DNA of 64,000 nt from JANPCX01 sp046049865 (GTDB taxonomy: Bacteria > Pseudomonadota > Gammaproteobacteria > Burkholderiales > Burkholderiaceae_C): the NCBI GenBank assembly GCA_046049865.1, contig JBJOQO010000007.1, positions 1-64,000 of the forward strand. Direction: 5' to 3'. The notes below the pieces were generated by a model. The model ran no database searches, had not been told where the DNA came from, and saw only the letters and a program-made list of their open reading frames with translations. The translations under genes and the position numbers were made by a program. Shown here piece by piece: positions 16,482-25,138 of this stretch. Position 1 is the first letter of the stretch; every line of letters begins with the position of its first letter.

Positions 16482-17567
16482 GTGGCTCGCAGCGGGGTCG
16501 ACACACTGCCCATCTCAACTCGGTGCCAATCTAACGTGAACGACACGCTGCACGAGTTCAACAGTCCACCGGATGGTTTCTTGCACTGCTCGGCGCTTGA
16601 CTTGCACCGTGTCCTGCTTGGTCCCAGCCTGTTGCATTGGCCTGGCCCTGGACCCACCCTGTTTGTTTCGGTTCTGTTGCACGGCAATGAGGATGCAGGG
16701 CTTCGGGCTTTGCAGCGGTTGCTGCAGAAGTACCAGGGTCGCCCCCTGCCCAGGGCGATGTCGGTTTTTGTGGGCAATGTTCACTCGGCCGCGTCGGGTG
16801 TTCGACACTTGCCAGAGCAGCCCGACTTCAACCGCATCTGGGCACACAGCGATGCCCATGTGTCGCCCTACCACCAGATGGCTGCGCAAGTGCTGCATCG
16901 CATGCAACGGCAACCCTTGTTCGCCGTTCTCGATCTGCACAACAACACCGGCCGCAATCCGCTTTACAGCTGCGTGTCGTCCACGGAGCCAGTCCACCGC
17001 CGACTGGCCGCATTGTTTTCACCCATCGTCGTCAAAGTCGACGGGCTGCGCTCTTTGAACGAAGCGTTCAGCGCGCTGGCGCCCAGCATTTGTTGCGAGT
17101 GCGGCGAAATCGGCAATGAAACTGGTGTGCAGCGCGCCTTTGAGTTGCTGGAGTCATGCCTGACCCTGACACCCGAAGCGCTGCAAGGCTTGGACGACAG
17201 CCAATTGCAGGTACTCGAAGCCTATGCAGAGATCCACGTTCCATCCTCGGTCACGATAGGGTTCGATGAAACCCAGGCGGGTGTGGACCTGTGCCTGTCG
17301 CCCGACATTGACCTGTTGAATTTCCTGCCCCTGCCTAAAGGCCAGGTGCTCGCCCGCACGGGACAACACACCACCGAGGCACCCTTGGTCGCGCGAAATG
17401 TGAACGACGGGCAGGTCCTTGATTTGTTTGAGCGCGAGGGACAGTCCATGCAATTGAAAGAAGCCACCATGGCCGCCATGCTCACGCCGTCCATCGCGGC
17501 CATACGCCAAACATGTTTGGGTTATTTGATGCGACCCGTGCAACCGGACACCCTCCCCCATGCTTGA
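16482..17567 (+). CDS. M14/aspartoacylase-like zinc hydrolase (succinylglutamate desuccinylase family)
   Basis: About 361 residues if translation begins at the GTG at 16482; a second GTG at 16536 is equally possible, since neither has a strong ribosome site. The zinc-binding HxxE motif is HGNE (residues 67-70), the third ligand is probably the His in LDLHNNTGRNP, and a late Glu in ECGEIGNETG (residues 206-216) could be the catalytic base. These are marks of the carboxypeptidase-M14-like deacylases that cleave amide bonds of acylated amino acids or peptides. It lies between the binding protein and the first permease gene and overlaps dppB by 8 bases, so it is part of the uptake operon and may process the imported compound or a periplasmic relative. 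No signal peptide is visible, so a cytoplasmic role is likely. Confidence 0.75.
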   Translation: MARSGVDTLPISTRCQSNVNDTLHEFNSPPDGFLHCSALDLHRVLLGPSLLHWPGPGPTLFVSVLLHGNEDAGLRALQRLLQKYQGRPLPRAMSVFVGNVHSAASGVRHLPEQPDFNRIWAHSDAHVSPYHQMAAQVLHRMQRQPLFAVLDLHNNTGRNPLYSCVSSTEPVHRRLAALFSPIVVKVDGLRSLNEAFSALAPSICCECGEIGNETGVQRAFELLESCLTLTPEALQGLDDSQLQVLEAYAEIHVPSSVTIGFDETQAGVDLCLSPDIDLLNFLPLPKGQVLARTGQHTTEAPLVARNVNDGQVLDLFEREGQSMQLKEATMAAMLTPSIAAIRQTCLGYLMRPVQPDTLPHA

Positions 17568-18534
17568 GTTCATTCTTCGCCGGCTCATGCAAAGCCTTGT
17601 GGTGCTGTGGGTGATGTCCATGTTGGTGTTTGCCGGTGTGTTCGTGGTGGGCAACCCGGCCGACATTTTGGTCAGCATGGACGCAGACCCTGCCGACCGC
17701 GCGCGCGTCATCGCCAACCTGGGGCTGGACCAACCGCTGCCGCTGCAGTACCTCACCTTTTTAAAGAAGGCCCTGGCGGGTGACTTGGGCACCTCCTTTG
17801 TGCAAGGGGTGCCTGCCGTGCAATTAGTGTTCGAGAAGATGCCTGCCACCATGGAGCTGGCCATTGCGGCCATGCTCATCGCCATCGCGTTCGGCATTCC
17901 GCTCGGACTTTGGGCGGGGTTGAAGCCCGATTCCTTCGCTGCCAAAACCATCATGACAGGGTCCATCCTCGGGTTCTCGCTGCCAACCTTCTGGGTCGGA
18001 TTGATGCTGATCATGGTGTTTGCGGTGCAGCTCGGATGGTTGCCCGCGGGAGGCCGCGGCCCAACCACCGACGTGCTGGGCTTGCAGTTGGCCATCTTCA
18101 ACCTGGAAGGATGGCGCCACCTCGCTTTGCCCGCGCTCAACCTGGCACTGTTCAAGCTCTCGCTCATCACCCGCCTCACACGCGCCGGCACGCGTGAAGC
18201 GCTGACGCAGGACTATGTGAAGTTCGCTCGCGCCAAAGGACTCTCACCTCTGCGCGTGGTCGGCGTGCATGTGCTCAAGAACATCATGATTCCCATCGTG
18301 ACCGTGGTGGCCCTGGAGTTTGGCGCCTTGATCGCTTTTGCTGTGGTCACCGAAACCATCTTCGCCTACCCCGGCATGGGCAAACTCATCATCGACTCCA
18401 TCAACTTGCTGGACCGCCCCGTGGTGGTGGCTTATTTGCTGATCATTGTGAGTTTGTTCATCCTCATCAATTTGCTCGTGGACATCACTTACTCGGTGCT
18501 CGATCCTCGGGTCCGTTTGTGGTCCCTCGAATGA
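17560..18534 (+). CDS. Peptide ABC transporter permease (DppB/GsiC type)
   Basis: A 324-residue inner-membrane permease. The N-terminus MLEFILRRLMQSLVVLWVMSMLVF is the usual DppB first helix, and the EAA-type loop near ALTQDYVKFARAKGLSPLRV contacts the ATPases. About six membrane helices are visible and the length is typical (306-340). The start overlaps the preceding hydrolase gene by 8 bases and the stop overlaps the next permease by 4, indicating one transcript. Confidence 0.93.
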   Translation: MLEFILRRLMQSLVVLWVMSMLVFAGVFVVGNPADILVSMDADPADRARVIANLGLDQPLPLQYLTFLKKALAGDLGTSFVQGVPAVQLVFEKMPATMELAIAAMLIAIAFGIPLGLWAGLKPDSFAAKTIMTGSILGFSLPTFWVGLMLIMVFAVQLGWLPAGGRGPTTDVLGLQLAIFNLEGWRHLALPALNLALFKLSLITRLTRAGTREALTQDYVKFARAKGLSPLRVVGVHVLKNIMIPIVTVVALEFGALIAFAVVTETIFAYPGMGKLIIDSINLLDRPVVVAYLLIIVSLFILINLLVDITYSVLDPRVRLWSLE

Positions 18535-19418
18535 TCCCCGCCGAAAGCCCGCTGCGCCTGTTCCTGCGTCAGTTCGCTGACTCCAAGCTCGCCTTGGTCG
18601 GCGCTGTGGTGCTGGCAATGCTGCTGCTCGCGGCCTTGTTCGCGCCCCAGCTCTCACCGCAAAATCCCTATGACCTGGCGCAGCTCGACATCATGGATTC
18701 GCGCCAAGCCCCAGGAACATCCAGTGCCAGCACCGGCAAGCTCTTTGTTTTAGGCACCGACGAACAAGGGCGAGACCTACTCTCGGCCATGCTCTACGGC
18801 CTGCGCATCTCCCTGAGCATAGGCACCCTGGCCACGCTCTTGGCTTTAAGCATAGGTGTCTCGTTGGGGTTGATGGCCGGTTACGCAGGCGGACGTTTTG
18901 AGTCCTTGCTGATGCGCTTGGTGGACATTCAGCTGTCTTTCCCCGCCATCTTGTTGGCCTTGATCTTGATCTCGGTGCTCAAACCAGGGATAGGCAACGT
19001 CATCATCGCCTTGGTGGCGGTGCAGTGGGCCTACTACGCCCGCACGGTGCGTTCTGCAGCCCTCGTGGAGCGAAAAAAGGAATACATCGAAGCCGCTCGT
19101 GGGTTGGGTCTGTCGCACACACGAATCATTTTCAAACACCTGCTTCCCAACTGCCTGCCACCGGTCATCGTGGTCGCGGCCTTGCAAGTGGCCAATGCGA
19201 TTGCTTTGGAGGCCACCTTGTCCTTTCTTGGCCTGGGTGTACCGATCACTGAACCCTCTCTTGGGCTCTTAATCGCCAACGGGCAACAGCATTTGTTGTC
19301 AGGCAAATACTGGATGTCGGTCTACCCGGGGCTGTTGCTGCTGACCAGCATCCTTGCCATCAACCTGGTGGCCGATCAATTGCGTGATGTGCTGAACCCT
19401 AGGCTGCAAAAGCAATGA
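18531..19418 (+). CDS. Peptide ABC transporter permease (DppC/GsiD type)
   Basis: A 295-residue partner permease. I start it at the ATG at 18531, which overlaps the previous stop as ATGA; a GTG at 18519 is an alternative. It has the DppC-type soluble N-terminus followed by the LGTDEQGRDLLSAMLYGLRISL segment and an EAA loop near EYIEAARGLGLSHTRIIFKH. Together with the upstream gene it forms the channel. It overlaps the downstream ATPase gene by 4 bases. Confidence 0.93.
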   Translation: MIPAESPLRLFLRQFADSKLALVGAVVLAMLLLAALFAPQLSPQNPYDLAQLDIMDSRQAPGTSSASTGKLFVLGTDEQGRDLLSAMLYGLRISLSIGTLATLLALSIGVSLGLMAGYAGGRFESLLMRLVDIQLSFPAILLALILISVLKPGIGNVIIALVAVQWAYYARTVRSAALVERKKEYIEAARGLGLSHTRIIFKHLLPNCLPPVIVVAALQVANAIALEATLSFLGLGVPITEPSLGLLIANGQQHLLSGKYWMSVYPGLLLLTSILAINLVADQLRDVLNPRLQKQ

Positions 19419-20425
19419 ACGCGCCCTCCTCTGCGACGCCGCCGACCCTGCAAGTGCGCGGTCTGCAAACCCAGTTCACCACCCGCGCGGGTGTGGCCAA
19501 AGCGGTGGACGAGGTCTCCTTTGACGTGGGTCGCGGCCAAATCATGGGTTTGGTGGGCGAGTCGGGTTCGGGCAAGTCGATGACGGGTTATTCGATCTTG
19601 GGCTTGATCGACCCACCCGGCCAAGTGGTGGCGGGCGAGGTGTTGCTCACTCTCAAAGACGGTCAAACCCTCGACTTGCGCCGCCTGTCCCCGAAACAAA
19701 TGCAACACATACGCGGCAATCGCGTGGCGATGATTTTTCAAGACCCGATGATGACGCTCAACCCCGTTCTGCGCATCGACACCCAAATGATCGAGGCTGT
19801 TCAAGCCCACTTTCCCGTGTCCAAAGAAGATGCAAAAGCACGCGCTTTGGCCGCATTGGTCAAGGTTGGCATTCCGTCGCCCGCAGAACGGCTTGTGGCC
19901 TACCCGCATCAGTTCAGCGGTGGCATGCGCCAGCGTGTGGCCATTGCCATCGCCATGCTCAACGAGCCCGACCTCATCATTGCCGACGAACCCACCACGG
20001 CGCTGGACGTGACCATCCAGGGGCAAATCTTGTCCGAGATGCAAACCCTGTGTCGCGAGTCCGGCACCGCCCTCATCTGGATCACCCACGACCTGTCGGT
20101 GGTGGCCGGTTTGGCCGACACGGTGGCCGTGATGTATGCCGGGCGCATCGTGGAGCAAGGCACGGTGGAACAAGTGCTGAACCAACCCCGTCATCCTTAC
20201 ACCCATGGTTTGATGGCGAGCAGCCCGTCGCGCAATCCACGCGGGCAACCGCTTCAACAAATCTCGGGCATGACGCCCTCGCTGTTGAATCTACCCATCG
20301 GTTGTGCCTTTGCCCCCCGTTGTGGTTTTGCAGACAAGGCATGCAACCCAGCCCCACCGCTGCGTGAGTGGGATGGCAGACAACTGCGCTGTGTTCACCC
20401 CGTGGGTGGGGAGGCTACCCCGTGA
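19415..20425 (+). CDS. Peptide ABC transporter ATPase (DppD type)
   Basis: A 336-residue ATP-binding subunit. Walker A GESGSGKS is at 48-55, the Q-loop region is VAMIFQDPMMTLNP, the signature is FSGGMRQRV, and Walker B is LIIADEPTTALD. A C-terminal oligopeptide-transporter domain with clustered cysteines (CAFAPRC ... ACNPAPP) is typical of DppD/OppD and may carry an Fe-S cluster as reported for relatives. It powers uptake with the DppF-type subunit encoded next, with which it shares a 4-base GTGA overlap. Confidence 0.93.
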   Translation: MNAPSSATPPTLQVRGLQTQFTTRAGVAKAVDEVSFDVGRGQIMGLVGESGSGKSMTGYSILGLIDPPGQVVAGEVLLTLKDGQTLDLRRLSPKQMQHIRGNRVAMIFQDPMMTLNPVLRIDTQMIEAVQAHFPVSKEDAKARALAALVKVGIPSPAERLVAYPHQFSGGMRQRVAIAIAMLNEPDLIIADEPTTALDVTIQGQILSEMQTLCRESGTALIWITHDLSVVAGLADTVAVMYAGRIVEQGTVEQVLNQPRHPYTHGLMASSPSRNPRGQPLQQISGMTPSLLNLPIGCAFAPRCGFADKACNPAPPLREWDGRQLRCVHPVGGEATP

Positions 20426-21456
20426 GCGCGTCATCACCCACAGCGCCAGTCAACACCCCCTTGCTGGAACTCCGAGCAGTCTCCAAACGCTTCAGCAAAC
20501 GCCTGGACTTTGCCGCCAAACTGGCGAAACGTTTGGGTGCGGACGTGCAAGAGCACACCGTGCATGCGGTCGACAGGGTGTCGCTCACCATTCAACCCGG
20601 CGAAGTGGTGGGTTTGGTGGGGGAGTCGGGCTGCGGCAAGTCCACCCTCGGGCGCATGGCGGCGGGCCTGCACACCCTCACCGAGGGGGAGCGGCTGTAC
20701 AACGGCGAAAACGCGCAGGCCTTGCAAGAGAGACTGTCTGCTGCTGACTACCGGCGCCACATGCTCGGCATTCAGATGATTTTTCAAGACCCCTATGCCA
20801 GCTTGAACCCAAGGCTGAGGGTGAGCGACATCATCGGTGAAGCGCCAGTGGCCCACGGCCTCGTTCCCGCCGCCGAACAAGAAAACCGCGTCGCTGAACT
20901 CATGAAACAAGTCGGCCTGGACCCACAGTTCATGCGCCGTTTCCCACATCAATTTTCTGGTGGTCAGCGCGCCCGCATCGGCATCGCCCGAGCCCTGGCA
21001 GTCAACCCCCAATTTCTGATTTGCGATGAAGCGGTGGCGGCACTGGATGTCTCCATCCAAGCCCAGGTCATCAACCTTTTCATGCAACTGCGGCACGACC
21101 TCAAGCTCACCTACCTGTTCATCAGCCACGACCTCGGCGTGGTGCGCCACATCAGCGACCGGGTGGTGATCATGTACCTGGGCCGCGTGGTGGAGTCAGC
21201 GACTGCCGATGAGGTTTTTGCCCGTCCCTTGCATCCGTACACCCAGGCGCTGTTGGCCGAAGCCCCGACGCTGCAAGTCAAGAAAAAAACCTATGTCGCC
21301 ATCAAAGGCGAAATCCCCTCGCCTTTGCACCCACCCACAGGTTGCCACTTCCATCCGCGTTGCCCGCTGGCCATGGAACGTTGCAAAGCCGAGGTGCCAC
21401 GACTTATTCATCATGATGCACAACGTTCAGTGGCCTGCCATGTCGTCAATGGGTGA
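20422..21456 (+). CDS. Peptide ABC transporter ATPase (DppF type)
   Basis: A 344-residue ATPase. The start is a GTG at 20422 overlapping the previous stop (GTGA); the upstream open frame simply overlaps dppD. Walker A is GESGCGKS, the signature FSGGQRARIGIARAL, Walker B FLICDEAVAALD, and the H-loop LFISHDLGVVRHISD. A C-terminal domain with GCHFHPRCPLAMERC is again the oligopeptide/dipeptide type. It ends 21 bases before a REP-like inverted repeat that separates it from ggt. Confidence 0.93.
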   Translation: MSASSPTAPVNTPLLELRAVSKRFSKRLDFAAKLAKRLGADVQEHTVHAVDRVSLTIQPGEVVGLVGESGCGKSTLGRMAAGLHTLTEGERLYNGENAQALQERLSAADYRRHMLGIQMIFQDPYASLNPRLRVSDIIGEAPVAHGLVPAAEQENRVAELMKQVGLDPQFMRRFPHQFSGGQRARIGIARALAVNPQFLICDEAVAALDVSIQAQVINLFMQLRHDLKLTYLFISHDLGVVRHISDRVVIMYLGRVVESATADEVFARPLHPYTQALLAEAPTLQVKKKTYVAIKGEIPSPLHPPTGCHFHPRCPLAMERCKAEVPRLIHHDAQRSVACHVVNG

Positions 21457-21477
21457 AATCAAAAACCACTGGATCAA

Positions 21478-21577
21478 CGTCATTCCCGCGCAGGCGGGAA
21501 TCCAGGCATTGGAACGAGCTGCACCTGTCTCATTGCAAACACACATCGACTGGATTCCCACTTGCGCGGGAATGACG
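21478..21577. repeat. REP-like inverted pair (about 100 bp)
   Basis: Two 28-base arms, 21478-21505 and 21550-21577, are reverse complements at 26 of 28 positions and are separated by 44 bases. The left arm itself is a small palindrome (TTCCCGC GCAG GCGGGAA). This layout, two REP-type palindromes in opposite orientation, is that of a REPIN/BIME or a small non-autonomous mobile unit. It lies directly between dppF and the region encoding the lipoprotein signal of ggt, and the folded RNA could affect expression of ggt. No second copy was recognised in this window. Confidence 0.75.
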
Positions 21578-23422
21578 GGTGAGTTGAGGGACTCACAACA
21601 CCTTGATGTGGAGCACGCACGGTGTGGTGTTGGAGTCCTCAGCGCTACGTTGGTCAGCCTGCTACTGAGCGCTTGTGCCATAACACCGCAGCCTCCTGCG
21701 CCGTCCTCCATCACTCTGCCAGCGAGCACATCCCCTGCCCCCGAAGCCGCCTCCGGCTGGACCGACAAACCAGGCTGGTCAGCGAAGAACTGGATGGTGG
21801 CGGCAGCCAACCCTCTTGCCTCCGACGTGGGCGCGGCCACTCTGAAAGCGGGCGGCTCTGCCGTGGATGCGGCCATCGCAGTTCAGATGGTGCTCACCTT
21901 GGTGGAACCGCAGTCCAGCGGTATCGGAGGCGGTGCGTTTTTGGTGCACTTTGACGGCCAACAAGTGCAAAGTTTTGATGGCCGCGAAACCGCGCCGGCC
22001 GCGGCGCGTGATGATCTCTTCATTGCAAGCAACCAACAACCCTTGCCTTTTCCGTCCGCCGTGGTGGGTGGCCGTTCTGTGGGGGTACCCGGCGTCTTGC
22101 GCATGCTCGCCTTGGCGCACGCTCAACACGGCCGCTTGCCTTGGGCGCGTTTGTTTGAGCCCGCCATCCGCTTGGCAGAAGAAGGTTTTCTCATCAGCCC
22201 ACGTTTGGCCCGCTTGATCGAAGCCGACAAGTCCTTGATGCTCGACCCCACCGCACGCGCCTATTTCTATGACGCGGAGGGTCGCCCCCAACAAGCCGGC
22301 ACCCTGCTGAAGAACCCGGCCTTGGCGACTACCCTGCGTGAGATCGCCGAGCATGCCCCCAAAGCGTTCTACCAAGGCGACCTGGCCCTTGCCATGGTGA
22401 ACAAGGTGCGTGAGCACCCCACCAACCCCGGCTTCCTGGCGCTGGACGACCTGGCGAACTACCGAGCCAAGGAACGTGCGGCCCTGTGTTTCAACTACCG
22501 CCACACCCGCATCTGCGGCATGCCGCCACCGTCTTCCGGCACGGTTGCCTTGGCGCAAATTTTTGGCATGCTGGAATCCATGAACATCGCGGCGGACAAG
22601 CCTCAGCGCCGGCCAGACGGTCGCTGGGTTTTGGCATCCCAAGCCGTGCATGCCTACAGCGAAGCCGCACGTTTGGCCTATGCCGACAGAGCACAGTACC
22701 TGGCCGATCCCGATTTCGTCAACGTGCCCGTCCAAGGTTTGATCGCCCCCGCCTATTTGGCGCAGCGCCGCAGTTTGATCAAGGAACAATCCATGGGCAC
22801 GGCCACTGCCGGGCAACCCGAGGGCGCCTCCATCGCCGCCGCGCCGGACCAAAGCCCCGAATTCCCCTCCACCTCGCACATTTCGGTGGTGGACGCCTGG
22901 GGCCAGGCGGTCTCCATGACCACCACCATCGAAGACGCCTTCGGCGCACGCCAAATGGTGCGCGGCTTTTTGCTCAACAACCAACTCACCGATTTTTCTT
23001 TCGCCGCGCGTGATGCTGCAGGTCGCCCGGTCGCCAATCGCGTGCAACCAGGCAAACGGCCGCGCTCGTCGATGTCGCCTGTTTTGGTGTTCGACCGCGA
23101 CAGTGGCCAACTGCTGATGAGCCTTGGCTCCCCAGGCGGCTCAGCCATCATCAACTACGTCGGTAAGGTCTTGCTCGGCACCATCGACTGGGGTTTGAAC
23201 ATACAAGACGCAATCAGCCTGCCCAACTTCGGTAGCCGCAATGGACCCACAGAGTTGGAAGCGGGCCGCGTTGATGCCAACCTGGCCGCAGCGCTGACCG
23301 CACGCGGGCACAACGTGCGTTTGATCGAACAAACCTCGGGCCTGCAGGGCATCACACGCACGCCGCAGGGATGGTTTGGCGGTGCGGACCCTAGGCGCGA
23401 GGGCATCGCAACAGGGGAGTGA
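21572..23422 (+). CDS. ggt: Gamma-glutamyltransferase, predicted lipoprotein
   Basis: A GGT-family Ntn-hydrolase that cleaves and transfers the gamma-glutamyl group of glutathione and related peptides. The conserved early block is SGIGGGAFLVHFDG, and the autoprocessing site is in STSHISVVDAWGQAVSMTTT, where the Thr before SHIS is the expected nucleophile of the small subunit. Late marks are SMSPVLVFD and SLGSPGGSAIINYV. The N-terminus has a lipobox, SLLLSAC, so the enzyme is probably anchored on the periplasmic side. The start is uncertain: ATG at 21572 lies inside the REP-like repeat, GTG at 21608 gives a shorter leader, and no good ribosome site is seen at either. It follows the peptide transporter and suggests periplasmic breakdown of gamma-glutamyl peptides. 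Confidence 0.9.
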   Translation: MTGELRDSQHLDVEHARCGVGVLSATLVSLLLSACAITPQPPAPSSITLPASTSPAPEAASGWTDKPGWSAKNWMVAAANPLASDVGAATLKAGGSAVDAAIAVQMVLTLVEPQSSGIGGGAFLVHFDGQQVQSFDGRETAPAAARDDLFIASNQQPLPFPSAVVGGRSVGVPGVLRMLALAHAQHGRLPWARLFEPAIRLAEEGFLISPRLARLIEADKSLMLDPTARAYFYDAEGRPQQAGTLLKNPALATTLREIAEHAPKAFYQGDLALAMVNKVREHPTNPGFLALDDLANYRAKERAALCFNYRHTRICGMPPPSSGTVALAQIFGMLESMNIAADKPQRRPDGRWVLASQAVHAYSEAARLAYADRAQYLADPDFVNVPVQGLIAPAYLAQRRSLIKEQSMGTATAGQPEGASIAAAPDQSPEFPSTSHISVVDAWGQAVSMTTTIEDAFGARQMVRGFLLNNQLTDFSFAARDAAGRPVANRVQPGKRPRSSMSPVLVFDRDSGQLLMSLGSPGGSAIINYVGKVLLGTIDWGLNIQDAISLPNFGSRNGPTELEAGRVDANLAAALTARGHNVRLIEQTSGLQGITRTPQGWFGGADPRREGIATGE

Positions 23423-23572
23423 AGGACGCAGCACCTTGCCTGAACGAGCTATGCATCGGCAACGAATTTCAACACGGGCCCAATGTGCGGCTCAACCCCA
23501 CCGTTTCAGAGTTTCCCCGGAGTTGCACGCCACGTCACCCTGCTGGCTACAAATGACGTTCCAGCCAGGCGC

Positions 23573-24856
23573 TCAGCGTGTGGCCATGACCGCAACGACA
23601 CGCATCGCCATGGTCTGCGCAGCACCTTGATGACGCAAGGCGAAACCGCTGGTTAGCTCGGCTGCTTGGGTCAATGCGGCGGTATTCATGAGTGACAGTG
23701 CCTTGCTGATTGCGGCATCTATGTCAACAACTCTCCAGGCAACCCCCGCCTGCAAGGCCAGGTCCGCTGCCTGTGTGAAGTTGAACGTATGAGGACCCAT
23801 CACGACGGGGCAGCCACAGGCTGCGGCCTCGATAAGGTTTTGCCCGCCCAGCGGCGCAAAGCTACCCCCCAGTAGGGCGACATGTGCGATGCCGTAGTAC
23901 ATCGCCATTTCACCCATGGAGTCGCCCAGCAACACACCCACTGTGCGTAACTCGGCATCAGGCGCTGTTGACAACAAAGAGCGACGTGCCGATGAACAAC
24001 CAGCGGACTCAACCAGTTGCGCTACTTCGTCAAAACGCTGCGGATGGCGAGGCACCATCACCAGCAATGGCGGTGCAGGCAAAGCAGCCGTTTGTTTTTT
24101 CCATGCAGTCAGCAGTGGCCCTTCTTCTCCCTCACGGGTACTGGCGGCCAACACCACGGGGCGGCCAGCAGCCGCTCGCCAAACGCGGCCTTGGGCCAGT
24201 TGCACCTCGTCGGGCTGCATATCGAACTTCAAGTTACCGCAGGCGATCACGTCTCGCACACCGGCCTGTTTGAAACGCTCCGCATCGGACTGCGTTTGCG
24301 CCATGACCAAACGCAAGCTTTGGGCGGCGGGACGCAGCAGGGAACGCCAACGCTCGCCGCGTCGCAGGCTGCGCTCGCTCAGTCGGCCATTGGCCAGCAG
24401 CATGGGAATGTGCAGCTGCTGCGCCTGGTGCAACAGCTGCGGCCACACCTCGGTTTCCATGAGCACGCCCACTTGAGGACGGAAGTGCTTCAAGAAACGC
24501 CGGACAGCGCCGGCGGTGTCGTAGGGCAACCAAACTTGGGCATCCCCTTCGCCCAAAAGGGCTTGCCCGGCAGAACGGCCGGTGGCGGTGCCATGGGTCA
24601 GCAACAGGCGCATGCCAGGCTTTTGCGCACGCAAGGCATTGATCAACGCCGCAGCGGCCCGTGTTTCACCCAAGGACACCGCATGTATCCAGACCCAACC
24701 CCCTTGGTCATGCGTTTTGGCATAAAAACCAAATCGTTCGCCCAAGGCATGGGCATAAAGAGGCTCTACCCGGGCACGCCACAACAAACGCAGCACATAC
24801 AGAGGACTGAGCAGGGTCAGCAGCAGCGTGTACGCCCAACGGGCCAGCAGCGTCAT
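23573..24856 (-). CDS. waaA: 3-deoxy-D-manno-octulosonic acid (Kdo) transferase
   Basis: A 427-residue KdtA/WaaA glycosyltransferase that attaches Kdo to lipid A precursor at the inner face of the cytoplasmic membrane. The N-terminal signal anchor is LARWAYTLLLTLLSPLYVLRLL. The family block GGWVWIHAVSLGETRAA follows, and the second Rossmann domain carries LGDSMGEMAMYYGIAHVALLGGSFAPLGGQN, which is diagnostic. The frame is open to 24994, but the ATG at 24856 gives the normal N-terminus and length (E. coli 425). A 240-bp repeat begins only 17 bases before this start, so the promoter or leader of the gene probably lies in or beyond the repeat. Confidence 0.95.
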   Translation of the reverse strand: MTLLARWAYTLLLTLLSPLYVLRLLWRARVEPLYAHALGERFGFYAKTHDQGGWVWIHAVSLGETRAAAALINALRAQKPGMRLLLTHGTATGRSAGQALLGEGDAQVWLPYDTAGAVRRFLKHFRPQVGVLMETEVWPQLLHQAQQLHIPMLLANGRLSERSLRRGERWRSLLRPAAQSLRLVMAQTQSDAERFKQAGVRDVIACGNLKFDMQPDEVQLAQGRVWRAAAGRPVVLAASTREGEEGPLLTAWKKQTAALPAPPLLVMVPRHPQRFDEVAQLVESAGCSSARRSLLSTAPDAELRTVGVLLGDSMGEMAMYYGIAHVALLGGSFAPLGGQNLIEAAACGCPVVMGPHTFNFTQAADLALQAGVAWRVVDIDAAISKALSLMNTAALTQAAELTSGFALRHQGAAQTMAMRVVAVMATR

Positions 24857-24872
24857 GTCAGCGCTCAATGCG

Positions 24873-25112
24873 AGCCCGGATATTTCACCAGGGACGCGCC
24901 CGAGTGGGCTGTGATGCGGTGCGCTGGCAAGGCGAGACGACGCTGCGGGCTCGTGCCCGCAAGGAGGAGCAACGCCGCCAGCGTGCCGCAGCACGGCTCA
25001 ATCGGGTGCGTAGCGCTCGGTACAAACTGGATTTGACACTCGAAGCCAAGAAAGTGAGCATTCATGCGGTATTGCGGGAAATACGAGAGCGACCTGGTGA
25101 AATATGCGGGCT
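24873..25112. repeat. 240-bp dispersed repeat with terminal inverted repeats, copy 1
   Basis: Begins AGCCCGGATATTTCACCAGG and ends with nearly its reverse complement (CCTGGTGAAATATGCGGGCT). The whole 240 bp recurs at 42565-42804 with about 17 base differences counted by eye and no length change. Such size and ends are those of a non-autonomous (MITE-like) element. Both copies keep a frame open through the element on the plus strand, but with no ribosome site or recognisable product. No target duplication is obvious at this copy. It fills most of the gap between the mutase gene and waaA, ending 26 bases after the mutase stop as read on the plus strand. Confidence 0.85.
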
Positions 25113-25138
25113 TGGGTGCGGTTGGACCTTCATCGCGC

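Noticed and set aside
15680..16777. Open frame of 365 codons on the minus strand
   Set aside because: It is antisense to the peptide-binding protein and hydrolase genes and is a codon-bias shadow.
21779..23110. Open frame of 443 codons on the minus strand
   Set aside because: It is antisense to ggt, whose protein has conserved catalytic motifs.
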